Source: WTGA01 sp965231865 (lineage in GTDB: Bacteria > Pseudomonadota > Gammaproteobacteria > Arenicellales > Poriferihabitantaceae). Taken from it: a DNA stretch of 64,000 bases. The position numbers and the translations under genes are program-made. The stretch covers positions 992,001 through 1,056,000 of the forward strand of contig CBDDOJ010000001.1 in the NCBI GenBank assembly GCA_965231865.1. Reading direction: 5' to 3'. The notes beneath the pieces were generated by a model. That model did no database searches, was not told the origin of the DNA, and saw only the letters and a list, made by a program, of their open reading frames with translations. Positions 53,201-62,708 of the stretch are shown one piece after another. The number at the start of each line of letters is the position of its first letter. Position 1 is the stretch's first letter.

Positions 53201-54367
53201 TTATCGTGCAGACTTTCCAGCAAGACTGACCGACCCAGATTCGCCCAGGGCCTCGACCACCATTTTCTGGAAATGGTGAACACAGTGCTCGCTCAACTCA
53301 CTGAAACCGGGGTCCACCACAAACCGTCCCTGATTGTAGCCTTTCGATTGCATGCCGGTCTGGACACTTTCGCACAGGGCCACATCCTCGGGCTGCAGAA
53401 CCTCTTTCTGGTACTGCATGGCCTCCGCCATCTGTGCACTGGGTTCCGGAGAAGCAATGAACCAGTCCTGGTATTCAAGGGTATGGCCCGCACCGTCCGG
53501 GATCATCTGCAGGGTCGAGATATTCGCCTCCCCGGGATAGACCCACAGCGTGAGATTGGGCCAGAGAAACCAGGCGGCATACCCGAAATCCACCTCACCG
53601 GTTTCAAACCGGAAGGCCGAGTTGTCGTTGGACCGGACCCGGTCGGAACAGTGGCTAGAATACAGTCCATGGGTCCGGGAGCGATAGGACTCCATATCCA
53701 CCAGGTCGACAAAATCCTTGTGGGCCGGATGGCAGTGATAGCATTCGAGAAAATTATCCACCAGCACTTTCCAGTTCGCCCGGACCTGGTAGGTATCGCG
53801 CCGGGCAAAAACCAGTTCATCGATGCGGGGGCAATAGTGCCGGATTTCTGACTCCAGGTCCCCGGCCTGCTCTTCCAGGGGGGCCGCATCCGGGTCCAGG
53901 TTGACAAAGATCAGGCTGCAGAAGACTTCCACCCGGACCGGCTTGAGCGCAAAGTCGCCCTGGTTGAAGCAGGCCATTTCCCCGGTGTTCCGCGCCTTGA
54001 CCAGTTGTCCGTCCATCCCGTAGGTCCAGGCGTGGTAGGGGCAGACAATGACCTTCGTCCGGCCGCTCCCTTCGAGCAGGCCATGCCCCCGGTGCTGGCA
54101 GACATTGTAAAACCCGTTGAGAGCCCCCTCCCGGTCACGAATCACAAATATTTCCTGGTCGTGAATGCGGGCGGTGAGGTAATCACCGGGATTCCGGACC
54201 TGGCTGACATGCCCTGCAAACCACCAGTTTTGATAAAAGATGGCCTCCTTTTCGCGTTCGTAAATTTCCCCGTCATGGTAATACCGGGCCGGCATGGTGA
54301 ATGACTTGTCCGGGGAGGAATCAAAACTCTGGTCAGAATCGTGCGGTTTGAACAGGGGCAGGTTCAT
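53201..54367 (-). CDS. Rieske oxygenase, GbcA/stachydrine demethylase type
   Basis: 388 residues. Rieske site CQHRGHGLLEGSGRTKVIVC followed by PYHAWTYGMDG. The iron site is ANWKVLVDNFLECYHCHPAH with the E-x3-H-x4-H pattern usual in betaine demethylases. The N-terminus has FTMPARYYHDGEIYEREKEA. It is followed upstream by a TMADH-family flavoenzyme gene in the same direction, so a demethylation pathway for a methylated amine or betaine is likely. The substrate is not fixed. Confidence 0.88.
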   Translation of the reverse strand: MNLPLFKPHDSDQSFDSSPDKSFTMPARYYHDGEIYEREKEAIFYQNWWFAGHVSQVRNPGDYLTARIHDQEIFVIRDREGALNGFYNVCQHRGHGLLEGSGRTKVIVCPYHAWTYGMDGQLVKARNTGEMACFNQGDFALKPVRVEVFCSLIFVNLDPDAAPLEEQAGDLESEIRHYCPRIDELVFARRDTYQVRANWKVLVDNFLECYHCHPAHKDFVDLVDMESYRSRTHGLYSSHCSDRVRSNDNSAFRFETGEVDFGYAAWFLWPNLTLWVYPGEANISTLQMIPDGAGHTLEYQDWFIASPEPSAQMAEAMQYQKEVLQPEDVALCESVQTGMQSKGYNQGRFVVDPGFSELSEHCVHHFQKMVVEALGESGSVSLAGKSAR

Positions 54368-54519
54368 GGTGCCTCAATGGTGGTTTTTGCATACCTTATA
54401 TTTATCCAATATCCTCGTCAATCAATGTTTTATTATGCGTTTCCATCACTTTTTGTTATGCATAGGGAAATGGATCATTCCTTCCATGGCACCCTGTGGC
54501 AGGTTTCCTGCGGGGAAAT

Positions 54520-56613
54520 TCAGGACACTCCCGCCAACCGGAACCCCTTTTCGGGGATGACGACCTCCCGTTTGAACGGCAACGCATCCCCGGAATCCGG
54601 TTCATCCAGTTCCCGTGCATAGCGGTGACCGGCATAGGTCGCCCAGGCAATGGGAGCCGGCGATTCCGCATCCCCGATCACTTTGACCGAGGTAATTCCG
54701 CTCTCTTTCCAGTCATCGGTCCTGGCCGCCAGATCCTTCCACAACGCGTTGTTGGACTTCTGAGAACACACCATCACCACGGCATCCACTTCCCTGCCGG
54801 TGACCGCGCCGGTATACACACAGGCCAGGTCGACCGCTCCCCTGCCGACTCCCGTTACGCCCTGATTCAGAGTAATCTGCACACCGAGACGGACAAGATG
54901 GGTATGAATCGTGGCCTGCTCAAGGGTATTGCGCGTCCATTCGGAAACATACGCCGAGGGGGTCACCAGTTCCACCTGTGCGCCCTGGACTGCCAGCAGT
55001 TCGGCGCAGACCCCGCCCATGTAATAGTGGTCGTCATCAAAAACCAGCACCTTTCCCGAAGGCAGGTTTCCCGCCATCAGGTCGTCCGGCGTATACACCG
55101 GGGTCGCCGGGTCCATGTCCAGGGGAGTTACCTGGTACCTGGCCACGCCATCGCGCCGCCAGGTCGCGCCCGTTGCCACCGCGACGTGTTCAAATCCAAA
55201 TTCCAGGATCTGCTGTGCGTTCAGTTCGCTTTCGAGATAGATTTCCACGTTGGCCATCTGGCTGAGCTGGTACTGGCGATAGTCCGCCACCCGGCCCCAG
55301 GCGGACAGTCCGGGGAGTTGCCTTTCCAGCGCCACCCGTCCCCCGATTTCCGTTTTTCCTTCCGCCAGAACCACGTCGTAGCCGCGTTCTCCCAGCACCC
55401 TGGCTGCCTCCAGCCCCGCGGGCCCGGCACCCACCACCAGTACCGACCGGCTGGGGCCCCGGACGGGAAATTTTTCCGGGTGCCAGCCTTTTCTCCACTC
55501 TTCCATGAACGCAGCATTCTGGGTACACCGCGACAGCGACATGGTGGTATCCCCGGTAATGCAGATATTGCAGCCAATGCATTCGCGGATGTCCTCGATC
55601 CGGCCCTCTTCGATTTTCTTGGGCAAAAACGGATCGGCAATGGAAGGCCGGGCGGCTCCGATCAGGTCCAGGGTCCCCGAGGTGATTTGCTTCACCATCA
55701 AGTCCGGGGAAGTAAACCGGCCCACCCCGACCACGGGACGGGTGGTCAGCTCGCGGATGCCCCGGACCAGGTCCTGCTGTGCGCCCTCTTCCCTGAAACG
55801 CGATGGACCCGAACAGTCTTCCCAGGACCCATGGGCCAGGTCCCACAGATCGGGGAGTTCGGCATGCATCTCGATCAGGTCTCTCGCTTCCGAATTGGAA
55901 AAACCCAACTCCCCGGTCACCTCATCCAGGGACAACCGCAGGGTCACGGCACAGCAATCGCCCACCGCATCCTTGCATTCCTCGATCAATTCCTTCATCA
56001 GGCGACCTCGGTTTTCCAGGGACCCGCCGTATTCATCCACCCGGTGATTGGTCACGGTGGACAGGAAATGCTGGATCACCCCAAATCCATGGGCCCCATA
56101 CAGGCAGATCAGGTCATACCCGGCTTTTTTCGCACGGATGCAGGCATTGCGGTGCCAGCGCCGCAAATCCCGGATGTCCTGCTTCGTCATTTCCCGGGCG
56201 GATACCGGATCGCTGGTAAAGGTCCGGATCGGCAGTGCGGTGGCCGACATGGGGACTTCCCGGGTGTACAGGTTGGGACCATTCACCCCCGAATAGGCCA
56301 GTTCAATCCCCGCCAGCGCACCGAATTCATGAATTCCCTCGGACATTTTGGCGAGCATGGGCAGGTCCTCGTCATCCCATAGGTGCAGTTCAATGAAAGG
56401 GGTGATTTCTGCCGTATGGTGCATCTCCACCTGCTCGGTAAACACCACCCCCCAGCCGCCCTCCGCCTTGATGCGGCGCATTTCCGCCACCGCCGAAGGA
56501 TCCCGGTAACCACCGCCATTGCAGTGCGGCACCTGGTAAAACCGGTTCTTTGAAGTCACCGGCCCGATCGGGACGGAATCAAATAGAATGTCGTATCTGG
56601 AATCTCGAAACAT
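54520..56613 (-). CDS. TMADH-family flavin/iron-sulfur dehydrogenase (dimethylamine/histamine dehydrogenase type)
   Basis: 697 residues from the ATG at 56613. An FMN TIM barrel starts with NRFYQVPHCNGGG, where the Cys matches the residue that binds FMN covalently in trimethylamine dehydrogenase. VYGAH-like LYGAHGFGV holds the active-site His. The iron-sulfur motif CIGCNIC then CTQNAAFMEEW matches this family, as does SIADPFLPKKIEEGR. A nucleotide-binding domain starts VLVVGAGPAGLEAARVLGER. At the places of TMADH Tyr60, Ser74 and Trp105 (aligned by eye) it has Gln, Glu and Ala, so the trimethylamine bowl is lost. It probably oxidises another amine or N-methyl compound with electrons passed to a flavoprotein. 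Confidence 0.85.
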   Translation of the reverse strand: MFRDSRYDILFDSVPIGPVTSKNRFYQVPHCNGGGYRDPSAVAEMRRIKAEGGWGVVFTEQVEMHHTAEITPFIELHLWDDEDLPMLAKMSEGIHEFGALAGIELAYSGVNGPNLYTREVPMSATALPIRTFTSDPVSAREMTKQDIRDLRRWHRNACIRAKKAGYDLICLYGAHGFGVIQHFLSTVTNHRVDEYGGSLENRGRLMKELIEECKDAVGDCCAVTLRLSLDEVTGELGFSNSEARDLIEMHAELPDLWDLAHGSWEDCSGPSRFREEGAQQDLVRGIRELTTRPVVGVGRFTSPDLMVKQITSGTLDLIGAARPSIADPFLPKKIEEGRIEDIRECIGCNICITGDTTMSLSRCTQNAAFMEEWRKGWHPEKFPVRGPSRSVLVVGAGPAGLEAARVLGERGYDVVLAEGKTEIGGRVALERQLPGLSAWGRVADYRQYQLSQMANVEIYLESELNAQQILEFGFEHVAVATGATWRRDGVARYQVTPLDMDPATPVYTPDDLMAGNLPSGKVLVFDDDHYYMGGVCAELLAVQGAQVELVTPSAYVSEWTRNTLEQATIHTHLVRLGVQITLNQGVTGVGRGAVDLACVYTGAVTGREVDAVVMVCSQKSNNALWKDLAARTDDWKESGITSVKVIGDAESPAPIAWATYAGHRYARELDEPDSGDALPFKREVVIPEKGFRLAGVS

Positions 56614-56626
56614 GACTGGCCCCGGA

Positions 56627-58456
56627 TTAGCTTTCTGGCAGGGGGACCCCCCTGAACTCATTCAATAACGCGTCCATGATGACCCCTGCCCGGAACGTTC
56701 CGGATGAAAAGTAGTCGATGGCACCCTGGTCGGCCCGGGCAATCATCCGGGCAATCACCCCGTCCAGGACATCGGCATCCGCCAGCACCCGCAACTCCGC
56801 CGTCCCCGTAACGGTTGGCTGCTCCGGACCGAACAGTGAACCGGCCCGGTTGGCCTTTGGCCAGCGGATTTCGATGCGCTCGACGATCCCGCCGCCGGGC
56901 AACCGTGCATGGAACTGGTGCTTGGAGTCGAAAAGCTGGAGTTTCAGCAACCACTGGTCCGCCTCCGATTCGATCTTTCCGCCACGATGCACCATTCCCA
57001 CAATCGCGAAGGGACTGTCCAGAGTGAGACGACTGAAAAAGGGCTGGGTTTTGACCTGCCCATTTTCAATGGAGAGATCCCCCAGCAGGTTGTAGGATTC
57101 GGACAGGCTCCCTTCCCGGAGTGCGCAATTGAACGAGAGGTCTCCGGTTTGCCCGTGCCCGGCACTGCTGAATGCCGGGTCGGGGAAGGAACGTCGTAAA
57201 CGGCACTCCCCCCGGTACTTGACCCTCGCGGCATTCTGATGTGATGTCCACTGGTAGAGATGGCGGTCCAGGCGCCTCAAATCCTCCAATGGAACGAAAT
57301 GACCCAGGCCCTCGATCCCGCGGAAAAAATTTTCCGGGTGCCAGTTGATCATCAGGGATCGGGGAATCTCCAGTTCCAGGGCGGAATCCAAGTGGGCCTG
57401 GGTGCCGGCATAGACCGGATTCCGGTTGGGAACATCCGAACTCAGCACGGAGATGCCGTTTGACCACTGCTCCCGGATATTCCGGTTCAGAACCGGTATC
57501 AGGTGCTCGGTGACCAGGGCGGAAGCGGGCAATGCCCGGTTCCTTTCCTGCAGTCGATAGCGCAATACGGTTTCCAGCAAACCGGCCCGGCACCGAACCG
57601 ATTCGCTGCGCAGATCCGACTCGCAGGCCCCCCGCCAGAACTCCTGGAACAGGGAGATCAGATTGGCCCGGTTGGTCGAACTGTCCACCCCTGCCGCCTC
57701 GCTGCCACGAAAGACCGGGATGCCCAGGCTGGCATCCGACAGCACCTCCGAGAGCTGCCGGAAGATCTCCGGGTTATTATCGGTTTCGCTCCACGGGGGG
57801 CGGGAGAAGATCGGACCCGCATTCTGGTGGCATCCCGTGCACTGTGCACGCTCCACATATTCCACTTCTGCCTGGCGGTCCGGTGCGTAGTTGGAAACCA
57901 CCTGGAATTCAAACCGTCCCGCTTCCTCGTTGTAGCTGATGACCTCCATGGCTTCCGCCATTTCCTGGTAGCCGATGAAAATCCGGTCCTTGATGAACGG
58001 TAGGCGGGTGCCTTCCTGACCATGGTGTTCCGACCCCGCGGCGACCACGATCCGGGGATGGGAAAAGAAATCCGGCGAGGCAGCATACCGGTTGATGCAT
58101 CGCCCAAGAGGAATCAGAACCGAACTGACGGTATTTTCATCCCCGTTGATGGATCTGCCCAGGGCATCCTCCAGCCTGGAAACCACCCGACCAAAGGGAT
58201 AGGGCACGGCATACCGGTCCGGGCTGTCTTCCGACACCCGGAACAACTGGTCGAACAACGATTCCCCCACGGTCGGGGCGGAGCCCGGCGTGGTCGGGGA
58301 CCGCATTTCATCCGGCCCGGCTGCTGGCCCCTCTGGCTGCTCACCGGAACCGGGAGTCGCGGCCCCGAGTGCTGCGCCGGCACTGTTGTGCAGCAGTACA
58401 CCGGCAAGAATCCACCCCCTGGCAACCCTCGCACAGGGAGTTACACAGGCTTTCAT
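56627..58456 (-). CDS. Secreted CxxCH-containing protein of unknown function
   Basis: About 609 residues from the ATG at 58456. The start is a signal peptide: VTPCARVARGWILAGVLLHN ending near AGAALGA. A single haem-type motif, CTGCHQNAGPIFSRPPWSET, is near the middle, so one c-type haem or a cytochrome-peroxidase-like site is possible. I do not recognise the rest. It should be exported to the periplasm. It overlaps no neighbour and starts its own unit next to the TMADH-family gene, perhaps linking electron flow. The function is open. Confidence 0.6.
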   Translation of the reverse strand: MKACVTPCARVARGWILAGVLLHNSAGAALGAATPGSGEQPEGPAAGPDEMRSPTTPGSAPTVGESLFDQLFRVSEDSPDRYAVPYPFGRVVSRLEDALGRSINGDENTVSSVLIPLGRCINRYAASPDFFSHPRIVVAAGSEHHGQEGTRLPFIKDRIFIGYQEMAEAMEVISYNEEAGRFEFQVVSNYAPDRQAEVEYVERAQCTGCHQNAGPIFSRPPWSETDNNPEIFRQLSEVLSDASLGIPVFRGSEAAGVDSSTNRANLISLFQEFWRGACESDLRSESVRCRAGLLETVLRYRLQERNRALPASALVTEHLIPVLNRNIREQWSNGISVLSSDVPNRNPVYAGTQAHLDSALELEIPRSLMINWHPENFFRGIEGLGHFVPLEDLRRLDRHLYQWTSHQNAARVKYRGECRLRRSFPDPAFSSAGHGQTGDLSFNCALREGSLSESYNLLGDLSIENGQVKTQPFFSRLTLDSPFAIVGMVHRGGKIESEADQWLLKLQLFDSKHQFHARLPGGGIVERIEIRWPKANRAGSLFGPEQPTVTGTAELRVLADADVLDGVIARMIARADQGAIDYFSSGTFRAGVIMDALLNEFRGVPLPES

Positions 58457-58563
58457 GTGCGGTTTCTCCATGACTTCATCGGAGTGGGGTCTCGGAACCC
58501 AGTCTAGCACGCATGGCCCCGGGATATCAGGGGACCGTCATGGCCGATTGCGGATTTCCCATT

Positions 58564-60012
58564 TCACTTTCCGTAGACATCGTCCGACAGCCCGGCGGCC
58601 TTTTTCACGAAATCCAGCGGGCCGTCCCAGCCGAAATTCCGGTAAACCGCCGCCAGGTGGGCAAATGGCGGCGATTGGGCGAACAGGTGAAACGTCAGCC
58701 GATGACCGGCATAGCCGGAATTCAGCAAATCCCGGGCAAAGGACAGCAGTTTGCGGCGGTCCTCCGCCGCCCAGTACTCGTTGATCGAATAGTACTTGTT
58801 CAGCCAGGGGCCGGTTTCTTCGCCCTTGAACGACTCGAAATCCGGGGTGATGCAGATCTGTCCGCCACACAGTTCCCGGGCAAGGTGCATCATGGCCGGC
58901 ATGTTGGAGACGGCATGGACCCTTCCGGTCATCAGCAAGGACTGGTTCGGCATCAAAAACCCCCCCGGGCTGGGCTCCGCCGTGGCCACCGCTGCGGTCA
59001 AATGGGCGTTGATCCCTTCCCGGTACACGGCCAGCTGGGCCAGTTTCTCCTGGACTGCGGGCTGCCGCTCCAGCCCGGTCTGCTTGATATTCCACAGGGC
59101 TGCGCCGATCATCATGTCCGTGTAGGTGATCAGCCGCTGAACAAAGGGCATCGCCGAATACCGATGCAGGGTGGTCCGGATAAAGGCCGCCGCACGGGTA
59201 TGCTGGTAAAACAGGACATCTTCCCAGGGAATCAGCACATCATCCAGGATCATGAGGGTATCCACTTCGTCGAACCGATTGGACAGGGGGTAGTCCTGCT
59301 CCGTCCCGTCCCGTTGAAAACCGGCGCGGCAGATGTGCTTCACTCCCGGCGCATTCATTCGGACAATGCATCCCACCGCATAATCCGAAATGGAGGCATC
59401 CCCCCAGTTGGCGATGGTCGGCTTCAAAAATCCCTGGTTGGAATAGGCCGCGGCGGTCTCGTACTTGGCACCCCGAATGACAATGCCTTCATCGGTCTCC
59501 CTGACGACATGGGTCAGCATGTCCGGGTCCTGGTCCTGGGGTTTCAGTGAGCGGTCCCCCTTCGGGTCCGTGTTCGCCGACACATGGAACGGGTCGTCCT
59601 CCACAGCGAGTTGGATATGACGGTTGATGTTTTCGGCAAACCGGGGATCAATTTCATTGAGAATATCCGCCCCATCGGCCAGTGACCACATCTCCCCCAC
59701 GGTTTCATCCCCTACTCGGGTGACCACCCCGCCGATGTCTTTCATCACCGTATCCACCGCCTTGCGCTTGGCGTGCCAATGCGCCGGTTCCCGGGGGATT
59801 TGGTTGCCCACGGGAAAGCGTTCTCCCTGGGACTCGAAAGTCATCACCTCCCGGTGTTCCGCTTCGTGCTGCATATCATAGATACGCGCACGAATGTCCA
59901 CCAGGGGTTTGAACTGCGGATGCGAGGTGACATCGTCCACCCGCCTGCCATCCATATAGACCTCCCTGCCGTCCTGCAGGGATTCACGGTATTCTTTACC
60001 GGTACGTATCAT
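58564..60012 (-). CDS. HpaB-type flavin-dependent monooxygenase
   Basis: 482 residues from the ATG at 60012. The 4-hydroxyphenylacetate 3-monooxygenase fold is recognisable: MIRTGKEYRESLQDGREVYM at the start, QDQDPDMLTHVVRETDEGIV, IRGAKYETAAAYSN and YGK-ending C-terminus with GHRLTFHLFAQSPPF. It uses reduced FADH2 or FMNH2 from a separate reductase to hydroxylate a phenolic or related substrate. The divergent gene at 60220 encodes a flavin reductase domain, the expected partner. Substrate not identified. Confidence 0.87.
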   Translation of the reverse strand: MIRTGKEYRESLQDGREVYMDGRRVDDVTSHPQFKPLVDIRARIYDMQHEAEHREVMTFESQGERFPVGNQIPREPAHWHAKRKAVDTVMKDIGGVVTRVGDETVGEMWSLADGADILNEIDPRFAENINRHIQLAVEDDPFHVSANTDPKGDRSLKPQDQDPDMLTHVVRETDEGIVIRGAKYETAAAYSNQGFLKPTIANWGDASISDYAVGCIVRMNAPGVKHICRAGFQRDGTEQDYPLSNRFDEVDTLMILDDVLIPWEDVLFYQHTRAAAFIRTTLHRYSAMPFVQRLITYTDMMIGAALWNIKQTGLERQPAVQEKLAQLAVYREGINAHLTAAVATAEPSPGGFLMPNQSLLMTGRVHAVSNMPAMMHLARELCGGQICITPDFESFKGEETGPWLNKYYSINEYWAAEDRRKLLSFARDLLNSGYAGHRLTFHLFAQSPPFAHLAAVYRNFGWDGPLDFVKKAAGLSDDVYGK

Positions 60013-60219
60013 TGGACCATTTCTCGTCGGGATCAGGGGAATCGAGTTTGCCGGGTTATCCGATCCGGGTAAATTAATTTTTTTCAGGGGTTTGCTTCCA
60101 AAAATCAAAACCAGGAGCGGGACTGCTTTGGAAATCTTAATCCAGTAACTGGGAAAAGAATAATTTTTTCCCTCCTCCCCGACCCGTATACTGGTCTGCG
60201 TTCACCCTGAGCCGCAAAG

Positions 60220-61368
60220 ATGGATTCGCAAACCTTTATCGAAGGCATGAGTCATGCTGCCAGCACCGTGTCTGTCATTACCACAGACGGTCCCCATGGC
60301 CGTGCAGGCGTAACGGTCAGCGCCATGGCGTCCGTCTCTGCGGAACCCCCGACCCTCCTGGCCTGTGTTCACCACCTGAGCCCCGCCTGCGAAAAACTCA
60401 GGAAAAACGGGGTGATGGCGGTCAATGTCCTAGGCGAGGACCAGTCCGGGATATCCGATACCTTTGCGGGCCGCCGGGAGATTCAGGGTGAAGACAAGTT
60501 CCGTTGCGCCCGGTGGAATTCAGGGTCCACCGGCGCGCCGCTGCTGGACGATGCACTGATCAACTTCGACTGCCGGATCATCCAGCAATTCACGGTGGGT
60601 ACCCACATCGTGTTTATCGCCGCCCCCGTCACCATCCATTTCCGGGAATACGGCCGCGCCCTGATCTATGCCAACCGGGCGTATGGCACGGCGAGGAACC
60701 TGGATCAATTTGTCGGGGCCGGCCATCCTCCCGCCTCGGATACCCTTCGCATCGGCTGTTTTGCCACCATTGGGCCCTTTTTCATCCCCCAGCTGGTCAG
60801 TCGTTTCCTCGACCGGCATCCCGCCACCCGGTTCGAGTTCTTTGAAGGCACCGAAGTCAACCTGCAGGAAGGGATCGACCAGAACCGGTTCGACCTGGTG
60901 ATGATGTACGATTCTCCCGCCATCCACGACCCGGACAAGGTGGAACTGGCCCGCACTGCCCCCCATGTACTCCTCCCTGCCCAGCATGTCCTCGCGGACC
61001 AGCCCAGCATCTCTTTGAAGGAACTCGCCGACCAGCCCATGGTGCTACTCGACATTTCGCCCAGCCGGGATTACTTCACTTCCCTGTTCCGGGAACAGGG
61101 TCTTGAACCCGATATCGCCTACCGTTCTCCATCCTTTGAAACCGTGCGGGGCATGGTGGCCAATGGGCTGGGATTTTCCATACTCATCTCCAAGCCGGCC
61201 AATGCCATGAGTTATGACGGAAGGGCGCTGGTCTCAAGACCGATCACGGAACCCGTTACCCACGGATGCGTAATACTGCGCAGGTTCCCGAACAACTCGG
61301 CCAGCCCGGAACTGGTCCATCGGTTTGCCCGGCACTGTGAATCCTTTTTTGCAGGGTGGGGAATCTGA
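60220..61368 (+). CDS. Fusion of flavin reductase domain and LysR-type ligand-binding domain
   Basis: 382 residues in one frame. Residues 1-160 form a HpaC-type flavin reductase: MSHAASTVSVITTDGPHGRA, VTVSAMASVSAEPPTLLACV, HLSPACEKLRKNGVMAVNVL and CRIIQQFTVGTHIVFIAAPV. Residues about 172-375 are a LysR effector domain without its helix-turn-helix: LRIGCFATIGPFFIPQLVSR, FDLVMMYDSPAIHDPDKVEL, QPMVLLDISPSRDYFTSLFR, VRGMVANGLGFSILI. The gene is divergent from the HpaB-type monooxygenase and so is its likely reductase. The second domain probably senses the substrate and gates FMN/FAD reduction, as a MarR-like domain does in the Acinetobacter HPA reductase. This pairing is unusual in my knowledge. 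Confidence 0.88.
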   Translation: MDSQTFIEGMSHAASTVSVITTDGPHGRAGVTVSAMASVSAEPPTLLACVHHLSPACEKLRKNGVMAVNVLGEDQSGISDTFAGRREIQGEDKFRCARWNSGSTGAPLLDDALINFDCRIIQQFTVGTHIVFIAAPVTIHFREYGRALIYANRAYGTARNLDQFVGAGHPPASDTLRIGCFATIGPFFIPQLVSRFLDRHPATRFEFFEGTEVNLQEGIDQNRFDLVMMYDSPAIHDPDKVELARTAPHVLLPAQHVLADQPSISLKELADQPMVLLDISPSRDYFTSLFREQGLEPDIAYRSPSFETVRGMVANGLGFSILISKPANAMSYDGRALVSRPITEPVTHGCVILRRFPNNSASPELVHRFARHCESFFAGWGI

Positions 61369-61400
61369 ACCGGATTAATAACCATATTCATCAGGATGCG

Positions 61401-61701
61401 TTACACCTGTTCGCTTAATGCCTTATTGGGGTCTTGCCTTTCCAATATCCTGATTATCTCTGTGCCCCCTTTTTCAACCCGGCAGTAAATCGAATGTGCT
61501 CCGAAGACGCTACGCCGATAGCTCTTTTTAATATGGTCGACCGCGTTATAGAGCATCGGGTTTGCCACCATTTCATCAAACCGCATTTTCATGCCCACCT
61601 GACAAACAACAGCCTGCTCCAACCCAAAGGTATCGATGCCATAGTCTAAAGATATTTTCAAAATCTTCGTCGGCTGCCTGGCTTAAGCTATAACTCGCCA
61701 T
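61401..61701 (-). pseudogene. parE: ParE-type toxin with frameshift
   Basis: The natural start is the ATG at 61701, overlapping the antitoxin end. It reads ASYSLSQAADEDFENIF and then breaks; the rest, DYGIDTFGLEQAVVCQVGMK to RILERQDPNK, continues after one extra base near 61650. The total of 301 bases fits one inserted base. The reading frame from 61661 down could still make an 86-residue product lacking the first helix. ParE toxins poison gyrase; here it is probably dead or damaged. Confidence 0.8.
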
Positions 61702-61957
61702 TTTTGCGCTTTCGCTCCATGACGGCATTCATTATTTCGTCTGGCGTGCGCGTGCTCATGCCATTTTTCTCTCCTTCATTGAGAGCTGCACGGATGGCGA
61801 CTATCTCAGCCGATGTTTCCTGTTCCCGGATCTGGCGTTCGCGGATCAGCTCGCGGATGACTTCGCTTTCATTGCCGAAGTGGCCAATTGAAATCTGCGA
61901 TTTGATCCAGCTGTCTTGCTGGTCAGTGATCGAGATACTTTTCTTTACCATTGGCAT
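61688..61957 (-). CDS. parD: ParD-type antitoxin
   Basis: 89 residues (start possibly two codons inside, MVKKSIS). The ribbon-helix-helix start is KKSISITDQQDSWIKSQISI and the GNESEVIRELIRERQ helix follows. The C-terminal tail, which would grip the toxin, has NAVMERKRKNGEL. Its stop overlaps the toxin start, as usual in parDE operons. It would repress its own promoter; upstream of it is a short stretch rich in AT. Confidence 0.85.
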   Translation of the reverse strand: MPMVKKSISITDQQDSWIKSQISIGHFGNESEVIRELIRERQIREQETSAEIVAIRAALNEGEKNGMSTRTPDEIMNAVMERKRKNGEL

Positions 61958-62276
61958 CGTTCGTCTCCTGGTCGTGGGTTCGTTTTGCCTACTTGGTAGT
62001 ATAGTCTACTCCCGTAAATTTCCAAGATTATTCCTGAGCTTCCCCTCCGGGTCGTGTTCTATGGCTGTGCTACGGAGCCTGTATTCTCCGCCATCCGGTA
62101 ACGGTCACCAAGATTCGGGGCACTCGCGAGCGCCCCTTGGTCAACGCCAAGACGAGCACTCTACCGGTATTCCCCATCTTTCGCCGCCCAATACTTGGTC
62201 GTCTGCAAGACGCTTGTGGATCCGCATGCGCGGATGAACAGCGCCCTTCGCACTGCTTCGGGCAGGCGGTCTCCCT

Positions 62277-62519
62277 GCAGCGCTCCAGGATGGCCAGGTT
62301 GTGGCTCCAGCCGATTTCTCGCACCAGTGGTGCGTGTTTTTCCAGACCGGTGTACGCTTCGAAAAAAGCCTTCATCCGCCAGAGGTTGGATGCCGAGAAA
62401 CCGCCCACACCGGGAAACTCCGCCCGCAGGTCGGCGGCGAGCTGTTCCACCACCGCCTTGCCCCAGCGTTCAACATTTACTTTGTAGTAGTTTGACACAC
62501 CAGTATCGAAAAGTGACAA
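62277..62519 (-). pseudogene. Fragment of a DUF1016 (YhcG) nuclease gene
   Basis: The part VERWGKAVVEQLAADLRAEF, then NLWRMKAFFEAYTG and PLVREIGWSHNLAILERC is the N-terminal domain of DUF1016 proteins. The frame begins with TTG after an upstream stop and lacks the first helices; after ILERC the sequence departs from the family, so the C-terminal PD-(D/E)XK nuclease domain is gone. It is a remnant next to the damaged parDE pair. Confidence 0.75.
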
Positions 62520-62708
62520 TCACACAACAATTACCCTGGTTCAACTGCCTTAACATTACAACCATCAAGATTTAATACGAAGTTGGAGTAGCGAACCCGT
62601 CATCAAGGGTCCTCCATTCTACCAGGTTGGACTGCGGTATTTTTCAGAAAAGTCCAACGGTGACCAAAGGATATTCTTTCAACCAGCAACCAATCCAAAC
62701 CAAAGAAT

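Noticed and set aside
54496..56382. 628-residue open frame opposite the TMADH-family gene
   Set aside because: Composition (His, Gly, Arg, Gln-rich) is that of a shadow frame and the minus-strand gene has all the family motifs.
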